From positions 37,175,835-37,239,834 of the forward strand of contig NC_088102.1 of NCBI RefSeq assembly GCF_036370855.1: a DNA stretch of 64,000 nucleotides, read 5' to 3'. How positions within the stretch are numbered: the stretch's first letter is position 1; each line of letters begins with the position of its first letter. Below are positions 12,598-38,186 of the stretch, in pieces. The stretch is from Dromaius novaehollandiae. Taxonomy: Eukaryota; Chordata; Aves; Casuariiformes; Dromaiidae. A program made the translations under genes and the position numbers. The notes beneath the pieces were generated by a model, which did not search any database, was not told the DNA's origin, and saw only the letters and a program-made list of their open reading frames with translations.

Positions 12598-15500
12598 ATC
12601 CCATGAATGTTCTGTTCTCTGTCATTTTCCTACTCAAGTTCAAATTTTTCACTTCCTATTTGACTCTGCAGCTATCCAGTTCTATGTAACAATGCCTGTG
12701 GTCTTTTTGCTTTTAGACAAGTTTACATTTTAATAATTGTCTACGCAGAATTACACAGGCTGGGAAGGCAAAGAATTAAGTACAAAACCAACACTCCAAA
12801 ACAGGTTAAGCCTCCCACTGTAGAAATAACAATGGTAATTAAAGAGGAGTTTTGCAATTAAAAAAATGTTTTAACTCTGAGAATAAAATAAATGAAAATA
12901 CTCTTGGTGTCGCTAACATTCTTGCATCATGAAATAACTACAAGCTGATGTTCTTAAAGCATCATTTATAGGGAGACAACACTAAGCCAACAGGCTTTAA
13001 AAGCAGATGAATTACCATAAACGAGTTAGCATTCCCCCTATAAATGTATCAATGCATGCATTATAAATACTGTCAAAATTTCCCTTTTGTGGTTACCAGT
13101 GGTATGCAAATTAAAAACCTCATAACCTTTATACGCATACTTTCTGCATTTCAGTTGTATGCATGTAGTTATACAGTCCCCTTTAACCTATTAATATACT
13201 CAATATCTTGTTTATATATGAAGAAGTTCAGTACATGGTTTTTTTCAATAAAGAAAACTTCAAATGTTGCCTTTCCATCAGAATAAGGCTGGCAGTCTGT
13301 TCCCCTTCTAGTAAGGATGTTATTAAAGAAGGAAAAGACTGTTTTGGTTGACAATGCACTGGACATAAAACTATGCATGAAAAACATGCAGACAGTGATA
13401 CAGTCAATACCAGCTAGCCTACTCAGGGTCAGGACCCAAAATCATAGTCATATCTGATACAGCAATATCTGACTAATATCACATTCTAATTTGTTAAAAC
13501 TAATCCTATTTCACAACCTTATGGTCATACATGTTTGGGTGCAAAAAGATATGCAGAATTCCCTGTCTCCATTTATGTTCATAATGCTGCTTATACAGCT
13601 TCATATATTTAGTTGCTTGCTTCTAAAATACAGAGACACAAGCTGCTCAGAGAATTTCTCCACAAACATGTCTTTCCTTAACATATCATAGGCAGTGGGG
13701 TTTGGATTTATGTTTTTTTTCCCTCCAGCCTACATGGGTTACCTGACCTCAAATAACATCTTCCAACAGAGAAAAATGAAGGAGCGAAGGAAAATGCCTA
13801 CTTTTTCATGCCAATCACATATTCCGTTGCCTTTTTGGTTTCTGTCTTCTGAAAGCTCTGATTAAATATGATTTCCTACTTGTTCGTAGATGGGTTATTT
13901 TGCATGGAGTATTGCTGGCTTGGAAATAAACATCTTGTCAAACACAAAGCAACACAGACTGATTTATTCAGCAATATAGGGGTTATTTCTAGCATGTGAT
14001 GAACTGAAAAGCTACACGCTGATTTATTAACCTCAGAAACGAAACGTCTTCCTGATTTTAATCTTTCTTGTCTATTTTTAACTAAAAGCAGAAATACTCT
14101 GTTTCTCTCTCTGAGGATGTACACTTTATTTAATGCAATATATACATGCTTGATCTGCTTATATTTCTGTGGGTGAACTGGAGGCTGTATGTTAGGCCTG
14201 GTTTGCAATTATTGTTCATATTCTGAAATACGTTTTAGCAGCTCTGGTTTTGTGGCAGCTGTACGTCAAACAATGCTCTCTTCTCAGCATGGCAAAAAAA
14301 GTTGTTCATGCCACCAAGCCAGTATTTTTTTTGCTAGGACTCAGCACACAGAGTATGTTTGTAGGAAGAGCCACAAGAGCAAAATATATGTACTAGAGTT
14401 GTTTCTCAATAACAAATCTCAATAACAAACAGTGCCTAGAGTTGTTTCTCAATACGGAAATTCAGTGATGAGACACAAGAGCAGGAAGGTGCGATTAAAA
14501 ATGTCCAAAAAGGATAAGCACTTTGTATCAAGAGCAACATTTTTTAAATCTGTACATGCTTGATACTGTGAGCAAGGATACTGTATGTGCACACACACAT
14601 GCAACAGTTAGCAATCTACAGGAGTCTCTATGTAGTATAAGCATGGATGAATAAGCTCTTTAATAAGTACATTCAGCACCACTCTGCACAGAGAATGCCA
14701 GGTAGGTAAAAGCTCCTAAGAGAAAATTGCAGTTGGCATCCTCAATTATTGACATTTACTGCTTGTGAAAAATATTAGGCTACCATCACGGGATGGTACA
14801 ATGCTTCACCTAGCCACTGAGGATAAGACCGGAAAAAAAAGACTGGCTTGTGAGTATTTGGCTAAGCTAAAAGTCATGTGATTCAGCATTTGCTTAAATG
14901 GACAATGCAGATAGTCTTGCATTAATGCTACTCTTACATGGAGCCAGCTAGACATGCACCAGCTGTGGTCTAGAGACAGTGCTGGTTAGTACTATGCCTG
15001 AGTTAATAAGCATGCCTGCAATGCTGTGTATTTTACTTCAGACACTGTGCCAAGACATAGGATAGCATGTCTTCGTGGATACAGACACTCAAATTACATC
15101 CTGATGTTTCCAGATAGGTTTCTTTGGTCATAGTTTTCCAAAGAGCCTTAAAGTTTGGATGTCTTCACCACTGCAGAAAATCAGGCTCATTCTTAGGAGG
15201 CAACTCACTTAGATTTGGCTGCTACATCTAAGGCTGTTTTGTGGGAACAGAAAACTTGAAGTGGCTGTTTCTGAAAATGCTGCTGCCACTACCGTCTCTA
15301 ATTTCAACCCCACAACTAAATAATAGAACTCATTACAGGTATTTAAGAAATATTCTTGGATATTTCTGTAACAAATGCTGTAATACTGCTAATCGTTTCC
15401 AAAAAGAAGATAGGCTTTCCCGGCTTGCCCTGCCCAGGTGTAACAGACCTGACACACGTTGCATTTTCAGCCTTCACTTACCTTGGCAAAGTTGGCTAAA

Positions 15501-15819
15501 ATCATGTTCAGATACAAGAGCTCCACCTTACAAACAGGCTTGTATGCAAAATAACTAAGGTGAAATTCATTACAGTGAAGGCCAAGTCCTGTACTTAGGG
15601 ACACAAAATCAAACACAAAGTGAGAATAACTGGCAAGACAACAAAACCTATTGACAGGACTTGAGGGCACTAAACCACAGACAGAATGCAGATCAATGAT
15701 ATGACACTACTGCAAAACTAAAGGTAAAAGGAAAAAATAAGATCACTGTCATTCCAGGATATGCTAACAAAATCTTCTATATAAAAGACAGCAATTATTT
15801 CCCTTCACTAAGCTTTATT
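12598..15819. other. Intergenic DNA, no gene seen
   Basis: No coding exon is recognised. A 19-bp direct repeat (CTAGAGTTGTTTCTCAATA) occurs at 14,393-14,411 and again at 14,436-14,454. A short tandem of GGTTACCATT lies at about 15,857-15,882. Confidence 0.45.
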
Positions 15820-16320
15820 AAAGCTTCAGTTGGAACACTGCCTCCAGTTTTGGTTACCATTGGTTACCATTTGGTTATGCTTTTTAAAAAGCTAAAGACA
15901 AGCTGGATAAAGTCCAAAGAGAAGTAGTTTAGAAAATATGGCTTATGAAGAGAGGTTGAAGAAACTGGGTTTGTTTAGTCTAGAAGACTGAAGGGAGAAA
16001 TGATAACAGGCTTTCATTATGTACAAAATTGCTAGTAGGGGGACAGTAACCAGTATCTCTGTGGCCACTGAAGGAAGGACAAGAAGAAATCAGACCAATT
16101 TGTAATAAAGAAAACAGCATTACAAAGGTAGTTCTTCAAGCAGAGAGGGGTCAGCAAACTGCTTGGAAAGGTTGTGGAATTTTATTGATCAAAAAGTTTA
16201 CAAGAACAGCTTAGGCAATTGTCCTTTTGGGATAGTCTGCTATGGACCTGAGCCTGGTTTATTGCAGAAGACTGGATTAGACAATTATCTGAGATCTTAG
16301 GCTGACTTTTCTACTTATAC
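15820..16320 (+). mobile_element. CR1 LINE fragment, 3' part of the element, sense orientation
   Basis: Blocks typical of the 3' end of avian CR1 occur in the right order: ACTGCCTCCAGTTTTGGTTAC; a 'GACAAGCTGGATAAAGTCCAAAGAGAAGT' block; TATGAAGAGAGGTTGAAGAA, then CTGGGTTTGTTTAGTCTAGA; 'GGAAGGACAAGAAGAAATCAG'; GCTTGGAAAGGTTGTGGAAT; and GGATTAGACAATTATCTGAG near the end. The copy is old, with many substitutions and small indels. It has no open reading frame and no clear terminal octamer repeats, so it cannot move. It is the clearest transposon in the upstream region. Confidence 0.75.
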
Positions 16321-19300
16321 ATTGATGGTGTCATTCAAGAATACTGCCTACAATATAGAATTTTTACAAAATCAACTAGTAGCTTGGGTTCCTTTGGACT
16401 TGTATGCCATGATCCATCTCTCCCCACCCACCCTTGCCCAGCTCTCTGTGACTCTGCAACGTCATTCAACAATCCCAATTCCTCCCCAGATCAGCAACCT
16501 CATCTACCCACTCCACCTCCCTCCCTACTTCATTTACATATCGTCTGGGCAAAAGAAAGCAAACATGGAGACTGGTTAAGAGTGTATGTTTGAAAATAAC
16601 AAGTATGGATGGAGCATTTTACTGGCTATAAGGCAGCTGATTGGTTCACAGAATAAGCTGACTGACACTTTTACCTGTGTAATTTGGGCTTTCTTTCTTT
16701 ATCTAGCTGCCATTTTTCATGTCACTTGTAAGAGCTTTTTTTCTCTAAGATTTCTGCTCCTTTGTCAAATTTGATCATGTTTGAACAATAGATTCAAAAC
16801 AGGGAGGGAGGGAGCAATCTGTTACACAGAAACAGACCGACACACGGCATGATCACATATACTATACACATATACAATACTACCCCTAATACCTCCCCTA
16901 CATTCAAATCCAGGATAAAATCATTTGGATGTCTACCTTCCCAAGTCCTAGCAACTATTTCCACTGATACGTTCATCAGACTTAGGCGCTTGTTAAAAAA
17001 GGGAGACTATAAAACAACGTGCTAGGATGTGAATTTAAAGCCCAAATGTCCCATAACAATTTCCTAGTGGATTTTCTTAACATTGAATGAAAGCGTCCTG
17101 AGGCAGAGCTTGTGCTTTATTTCTTCTTTGCAGACCAAGCCTTTAGCCTTTAAAAGAACCATGAGAATTTTCCCTCACTAAAGATCAAATGATTTCGTTT
17201 CTCTGACGTTACAGAGAGTTGTCAGATGGTCATATTTCAAATATTCTAAGTAGCTTTGTTTAAGTGAAGGTAGAGGTGACTGGACAGTGAGAGAGATGAG
17301 TTTTATTTTTCAAGAGGAGAGAGGAAGGTGTGTTATACAGCCCACTTGTTTATTCCCTGGATGACTCTTTCGACTCTTTCTTTCCAGAACCGCTTGCTTA
17401 TTCTACTTGCTATGCAATTAGGCAACACTATAGTATCAAACACACTACAGTCTTCTCAAATTTTCCTTCCATTCCCAATAGTAATTATGTGACATAATTT
17501 GGGAGTCAACTTTTCCGCTTTCGATATATGTATTAGGGTAAATGTGATTTGAATTCAGAAGACATGAGTCACAGCAGGCTGCACTCTAGAGAGAGCAGTA
17601 TAAGAACCTGATCCTAAAGAATTTCATTCATGCCAGCAGTCCTTATTTACGTGAGCAAGTCGACAGTGCTAATGATGTACATAAAAAATACAGGGGTAAG
17701 TAAGGGTCGGCAGTATTCAACACTGCTGTTAAGACCTCTGGGATAAAGAAAAGGCTAAACGCAATCTGAAATTGGAAGAAATGTCCCCATATTTTATATA
17801 CACTTTGTATCTCGTATACGTTTATTAGACAGTATATGGTTCCATTAGACAGCAGCATGCACTTGATTTTCAACTGCGGTGTCTCAAGGAGTCTGAGACA
17901 TAAACTACATGGATTACTTTATGCTCAAAATAATCTCTTGGCAATACTTCTTGCTTTCCTGACTCCAAGGCATTGTTTGTAATAAAAGCTTGCAAATAAC
18001 TACATCAGGCAATTTTGTTATTCAGTCTCCTCCCTCAACACAAAACAATCTCTTTCAGCCTGTGTTCTTCCTGAAGCAGCCTACAATTACTCTGTATGTG
18101 CACACTGTCTAACAGCTGCTGCCTCAAAACGCTGCAGCTACTTGCACAAAATACGGGGATGACTTAAAGCCTATACTTTCTATTTCACAGCTCAACAGTG
18201 AAGTTCAGTGTCTGCCTCAGCTTGTTAATCTACACCAAATTCGTAACACAGGTGAACTGTGATAGAGGATGCTCTATCAGTTCTTGTGAAAGCAGAGAAA
18301 GCAGACAGATGAAGTGATAACATAGAGAGGACTTAGGAAATTACAACATAGGATTTTTATTTCTATATTCTAGTACCTTCTAGACACTGCATTTTAAGCA
18401 ACTGCCATTTAAGAAACTCCCAGACACATCACTTCCTAGCACACAGTTAATCTTCCTTCTCAGGAGCACATTACTGTTTATTCATTGCTTCTGTTAGTTA
18501 TTTCAAATACGTATCTTTCAAGCTGCGTAATGACAACACAGTCATTTTTTTAATATACGTTATTCACTTTCTCTGTCTCGTGACTACCAGCAACAGCGAA
18601 ACTATGTATTGCACAGATCTGTCAATGCCCTTTTCCCTGGTGTTTAGAAGAAATTATGCAATGTAAGCAATGGCATTAAGACTGCTGCATTGGACCCATG
18701 ATTAATTGATTGCTTCTGCCTAATTAAAAGAATAATAGAACAGGGTAAAGGTTTGTAAATGACTATAGTACTTTGTCAGAATGTGGTGTCATTTTGTGGT
18801 AAAATGTATACGTTCTGTCTTGTGTATAATCCAGCCTTGCCTGATTGCGTAATATGAAGTCTATGCTGCAGACAAGAGATGCTCTGTTTCATAGGTGAAC
18901 ATAAACTTAGGAAGTCTCTTCTTTACTTCATCTGTGAATACCCGGATAGTAATATAAGCTCTGCAGCTGCTTGTTTATAACACACAAAAACACACTGGGA
19001 CTGCTCACAGATGCAAATTAGCAGCTTTCATTCACTTCATGGGACCAAAGGTCCCTGCATGTAAATGTATAAACATACATACTTATACTCTCCTCCACTA
19101 AGCAAAACATTTGAAAATGCGTATCTGCAAGAACATTCTGAATTCTAATGAAAGCTGAGGAAATTCTACTATGCACTTGAATTTGAATGCATGCTCTAAT
19201 GATTCACTGACTAGAAATACTTTGCGGAGGCAGAGACTAGGTGCCTATATCTAAGGTTACCTCTGATCCATTGCTGACAAAGGAAGTACATGAAAAAGTC

Positions 19301-20689
19301 TTTTGATAGGGAATACTTTTTTTTTTCTCTTTATTCCTTCATAGACAAAGCAAACTGATCTGAACTTTGAAGTACAGTAAATGTTTTCAGTTTCAGGAAT
19401 AGAGCGGGGGAGTATTTTTTGCTTCATACTTTATGATAAATTCTATTTCTTAAAAAGAAGTGATTTTTCGTTGTAAGGAAAAAGGCTTAAAAATGATTGA
19501 CTGGCTTTACTTTTTCTCTGGTATAACAATAGTACAATTCTTCTCATCAAACCGGACTACCTTTTTCCAACACCAAAATCTGACTAACGGTGAACAAATG
19601 TGCTGTGCCAACATGATAATTCAGAAGAAATTCAACTGTAAATATCTCTGCTTTTTAAGTACTTAGGACTTAGTTCAGTAAGCTAGCCATTAATTGAACA
19701 TTTGCAATTTTCCACACATTTTTTTGATAGGCAAACAGGTCTGCATTTGATGCAAGAACTTCAAAGACAAAAATATCCAATTTGATTTTTGTGTGCAGGC
19801 AGCCTGCAGATGTGGTTTGCATGGGGAAAATGAATCCCACTCAAAATAAGCCAGAAGAATTCTGTGCATCATAAAAACTTTTTAGAGCTTTGTTAAATTG
19901 TAGAATAATAATAACAATAATAATAACAATAAACACTCTTCATTTTCAATGCTGTTCCCTGAAGTTCATGTTGTATATATTTACATTTGTATGTTCATAT
20001 ACTTTCTCCTTTTATCAAAAGATAAACTGTATCTTTTTAAAGCTTTCCTTTGATGGGACTAAAACATATCAGATAATCTGGTGTAAATTGTTTTAATACC
20101 ATGCATCTCAGTAGTACTATTCCAATGTACATTGTCTGCTCTATTATCCATAAATTACAGCTTCAGTATAGATTATTGAGATTCCACCTTCTATGTATGT
20201 AACTTTAAATGCAAAAAATTTCTTATTATCCCCTAGCACACAGAATAAGAAATTCTAGGCAGAAGGTCTTTTCAAGAGAGAAATTCACTCCTTTTATTAT
20301 GTCAATTTTACATTTTTTTGTGGTTTGCCTTAGACTGAAACCATACTTTCTGCATTGATTGACTACTTCAAGAAAAAAAATTACAGTCTCAAATATAGCT
20401 ATACTAGCAACCTTCAGAGTTGTAAACATATTCTGCAGTGACTATTCAATGAAAGTGAAAAGGGCCCCAAATTCAAGAGGAAATAAGCAGGATGTGGTTC
20501 CAAAATTCACAATAAGAGAGTGACCAATGCATTCATCCTATAAAACATTCAGGCACTCCTGGGATGTGGCTATAGCTTTCGCTTACAGCTCACATTCTTG
20601 AACACACCTAAATTATAACAGGTAAAATCCACTAAAACTGTTTCAACAAGTCAGTCTTCTCTTCCGTACTAGAATAAAGCAAAGAGTCA
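16321..20689. other. AT-rich intergenic DNA upstream of THBS1
   Basis: No coding exon, RNA gene or CpG island is seen. A short AAT/AAC-rich microsatellite lies at about 19,903-19,931. An AP-1-like TGAGTCA lies at 17,566-17,572, but a single 7-mer carries little weight. Distal enhancers could lie here, but the sequence alone does not show them. Confidence 0.45.
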
Positions 20690-20850
20690 AATTGTGACAT
20701 TAGCTATATGGGCGTAAATCAGTATTAGCTCCACAGACATCAACAGAGCTAGGTGTACCCACTGTGATGGGAAGCTGGACCTAGAAGCAAAGAATATGCT
20801 ACAATTATGGGCCAAATTCGGCCGCCATCACTGTGGTATATTTCTGGAGT
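20690..20850. repeat. Probable ancient amniote interspersed repeat
   Basis: The text GGGCGTAAATCAGTATTAGC with TCCACAGACATCAACAGAGC and a following GTGTACCC block resembles the near-palindromic 'GTAAATCAGGAGTAACTCCATTGAAGTCAATGGAGTTACAC' module seen in old reptile and bird repeats. ATGGGCCAAATTCGGCCGCC at about 20,808-20,827 resembles the 'GGGCCAAATTCTGC' end of the same kind of element. The family is not named because I cannot align it. Confidence 0.4.
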
Positions 20851-21908
20851 AGCAAGATGCTTGCTAGAGATTCTTTAAGATTTAGAAATGAGCCCAAATT
20901 ACTTCTTTTTTCCTTAATTCTGAGGAAGTTTGAGGTTTTCTATTTGGGCTCCCATGCATTTTATGGTAACACTGAACAACCCATTTTCAGAATGATAGTT
21001 CACTGACGTTACAGGGATTCTCAATAAGAAGGTCCTCCTTTCACAACAATCAAGAGGAAATATTCTGACATAAGATTACAGATTCATCCACACACCTTTG
21101 GATGAAATAAGAGATAAAGGTTGGGCATTATTTTTCATTTTGGAGTGGACAGTTCCTGGTTGCCTGCCCCAACTTCCTCATCTAATGTAAAAACACTTGC
21201 GAAATTCTCTTATGGCCTTTCAAATCTAACCTCAGCTGACTTATTTCGATGTGAAGAAAAGCCTGATAGTAATGTTCTGGGCTTGTATAAACAGCTGTCC
21301 CTTTGACTTCTGTGAGACAATTAATCAGAGAAAGTAATGAGCATATAAAGGGCTTAGTGGACTGAACAGGAAGAATGTACAACTACCTGTCAATTAACTC
21401 TGTCCAAGTAGGATCAGTCACTCTCTCTTTCTTGCTGTCTCTTAATTTTTTTTCCTGGCAGGGCTCTCCTTATCTCTCTCTCTCTTGGCTTTTAATCTTG
21501 AGGGATTGGAGGTTCTTCCTGCACGAATATAATAAAAAGGCCTTCTTCAGATGGTATACTCTCTCTCTTAAATTAAAAAGGCTGACAATCATTTTGGCTT
21601 TACCTAATGTATACAATTCTGTAGCTATCTCATTCATTGAGTCAAGAATTTCCCAAGGCATTTCCTGGGATAATCTGCAGTGCACTAATGCCTCATACGT
21701 TAGTCAGTCCGACTGCCTGATGTGTTTTACACAGTTCAGCTTAGTTCAGAATCCAATTCAGTTACTGCTCGAGGTTGCCAAACTCGCTCCCAATTTTCCC
21801 TCACCACACACGCAATCGACTGACGAGATTCTCCTTGCTCCCTGACACTCGGCCTTCCACAGAAGCAAATGCCAAATATAAAAAGCCAGGGGAATGCAGA
21901 GGAATTAA

Positions 21909-21918
21909 CCATTTTTGG
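21909..21918 (+). promoter_or_regulatory. CArG box, candidate serum response element of THBS1
   Basis: CCATTTTTGG matches the SRF consensus CC(A/T)6GG exactly. It lies about 1 kb upstream of the predicted start site near 22,915. A GGAA core (Ets/TCF-type) sits just upstream at 21,901-21,904, similar to the SRF/TCF arrangement in serum response elements. The human THBS1 promoter is known to use a distal SRE with a proximal NF-Y site for serum induction. That this site is the same element is inference. Confidence 0.5.
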
Positions 21919-21942
21919 AATTCAGTTACTTCAAAACAATTT

Positions 21943-21948
21943 CACGTG
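21943..21948 (+). promoter_or_regulatory. E-box CACGTG upstream of THBS1
   Basis: A perfect palindromic CACGTG, the USF/MYC-type E-box, lies 25 bp downstream of the CArG box. USF factors are known to act on the mammalian THBS1 promoter. Whether this particular site is used is not shown by the sequence. Confidence 0.35.
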
Positions 21949-22327
21949 CTCGTCACTTTTGGTCACACCGAGCACGACAGTACACAGAGAACCTGCCCTT
22001 CTAACCGCTAGAAGCTTTCCCCTCACCTCAAATTTTGATTACAAGGGAGATTCTCAGCTGGACCACACTGTCAGTCACTCTATTTACCACACTAAGCCAC
22101 CACCCGACGGTCATGCCCGAGGCGCTTCCCGGGGACAGGAGCGGGCACAGGCCCGCGCCCTCCCCCCGGGCGAGCACAGGGCGCCGAGGGCGCCGCGCTC
22201 CCCCCTCGCGCGGACCCCCGTCCGGGGCCCCGCGCCGCAGCCAGCGGGCGGCAGCGGAGGGCGGCCGCTCCCACGGGCCGCGCCGAGGCACTGGGAGCCC
22301 GTCTCGCCTCGGAGACGCACCTCTGCT

Positions 22328-22429
22328 CCCGGGGCCGGCGGAGGGGCCGGCCCGCCGGGGCGCCGTTTACCCCAGGCCCGGGGCCGGCGGAGGGGCCGGC
22401 CCGCCGGGGCGCCGTTTACCCCAGGCCCG
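22328..22429. repeat. Perfect 49-bp tandem duplication in the promoter CpG island
   Basis: The unit starting GGGGCCGGCGGAGGGGCCGG and ending CGTTTACCCCAGGCCC occurs at 22,331-22,379 and again, without a mismatch, at 22,380-22,428. The period is 49 bp. Perfect identity suggests a recent duplication or an assembly artefact in GC-rich DNA. Each copy carries several G-runs. Confidence 0.95.
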
Positions 22430-22565
22430 AGGGGGAGCGGGAGCGGGAGCGGCGGTGCGGGGGGATGGGGACACCTCGGCGGCCGTCGCTGGCGCAGCCG
22501 CGCCCCAGGCAGAGCCGCGGAGCGGGCGGCCGTCGGGGCGCGGCGGACGCGGTCCCGGGGCTGGC

Positions 22566-22574
22566 TATAAAAGG
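22566..22574 (+). promoter_or_regulatory. Upstream TATA-box sequence (possible alternative promoter)
   Basis: TATAAAAGG, a canonical TATA box, lies inside the CpG island about 316 bp upstream of the TTTAAA element. It could drive a longer first exon or an alternative start. The layout of the CCAAT box and the downstream element favours the latter as the main promoter. Confidence 0.35.
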
Positions 22575-22710
22575 AGAAATGCCGCCGGCGGCGGGGTGGC
22601 CGCCGCCATAGGAGCTCGCGGGGCGCCCCCAAGCGGCAGCCGGGCGCGGCGCGGCCCGTCGGGAGGCGAGTGCGCGGCGCCCGCCCGCCCGCTGCCGGCG
22701 GCGGCCCCGG

Positions 22711-22730
22711 GGCACGGCACGGCACGGCAC
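22711..22730 (+). repeat. Short (GGCAC)4 tandem repeat in promoter
   Basis: Four GGCAC units in a row, followed by a diverged GGCGC copy. It lies just upstream of the GC box and is a possible length-variable promoter feature. Confidence 0.85.
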
Positions 22731-22745
22731 GGCGCGGCTGGCGGC

Positions 22746-22758
22746 GGGGGGCGGGGGG
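22746..22758 (+). promoter_or_regulatory. GC box (Sp1/Egr-type) of THBS1 promoter
   Basis: A GGGGGCGGGGGG core lies about 160 bp upstream of the predicted start site. Sp1 and Egr-1 sites are known in mammalian THBS1 promoters. This assignment is by motif only. Confidence 0.45.
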
Positions 22759-22845
22759 AGCGCGGCCCCCCCTCCGCGGAAAGTTGCCTGTCGCGCCGCG
22801 AAGGGCCTCGGCCGCCGCCTCCCGCTTCCTGCGCCGCCGCCGCTG

Positions 22846-22850
22846 ATTGG
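22846..22850 (-). promoter_or_regulatory. Inverted CCAAT box (NF-Y site) of THBS1
   Basis: CTGATTGGC contains ATTGG, a CCAAT box on the minus strand. It lies 32 bp before the TTTAAA element and about 65 bp before the predicted start. The human THBS1 promoter has a functional NF-Y site at about the same distance, which makes this a likely ortholog. Confidence 0.65.
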
Positions 22851-22881
22851 CCCGCCGCGCGCCGAGGAATGCGAGCGACCC

Positions 22882-22887
22882 TTTAAA
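22882..22887 (+). promoter_or_regulatory. TATA-like element of THBS1 core promoter
   Basis: CCTTTAAAGG sits in otherwise GC-only sequence. About 30 bp downstream the sequence GCAGAGCACCAGG gives a plausible start near 22,912-22,920. The spacing from the CCAAT box supports this as the main core promoter. Confidence 0.65.
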
Positions 22888-22914
22888 GGCGCGCGCGGCG
22901 CCCGGCGCCCGCAG

Positions 22915-23119
22915 AGCACCAGGCAGGGCCGGGGGACAGCGCGACCCGCCGCCGCCGCCCGCCCAACCGACGCGCCGGCCGCCGCCGCCCGTCGCTCGCC
23001 TGGGGGCTTTCCCGCCCTCCTCGCCGAGACAGTCGAGGGCTGCCGGAGGATATTAGCCGCTGGGTGCCCGGCGCTGCCCGCCGTGCCCTCGGGACTGCTC
23101 CGGCCCGCTCTGCCCGGAG
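22915..23119 (+). other. THBS1: THBS1 exon 1, noncoding 5' UTR
   Basis: The start is inferred at about 30 bp from TTTAAA and is uncertain by tens of bases. The end is set by a strong donor: GCCCGGAG followed by GTAAGT at 23,120. No ATG occurs in this exon, so there is no upstream open frame before the true start. Intron 1 (23,120-23,321) is only 202 bp. Confidence 0.7.
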
Positions 23120-23346
23120 GTAAGTGCTGAAGCAGCTCCTGCCCCGCTGGTGGCTCCTGCAGGGTGACGCGGGCACCTGCCCTGTCCCTGTTGCTGCTTC
23201 CCACTTCGCAGCCTTCCTGCCCCCGAGGTGCTTGGGGAACTGCTGGTGCCAGTGCCGCGAACACCGGGCTCCTGGATGCAGTGGCAGCTTGGTGACCTTC
23301 TTCCTTCGTGATTGTCTCTAGGTTGGCTTGGAGGCAGATCTCTGCC

Positions 23347-38186
<14,840 letters not shown>

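Larger units (their letters stand above)
22100..23125. other. CpG island over the THBS1 promoter and exon 1
   Basis: The sequence changes abruptly from AT-rich DNA to very GC- and CpG-rich DNA at about 22,100. It changes back in intron 1. The island covers the core promoter and the noncoding first exon, as expected for a broadly expressed vertebrate gene. The long open frames in all phases here (up to 338 codons) come from the scarcity of AT-rich stop codons. They are not genes. Confidence 0.9.
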
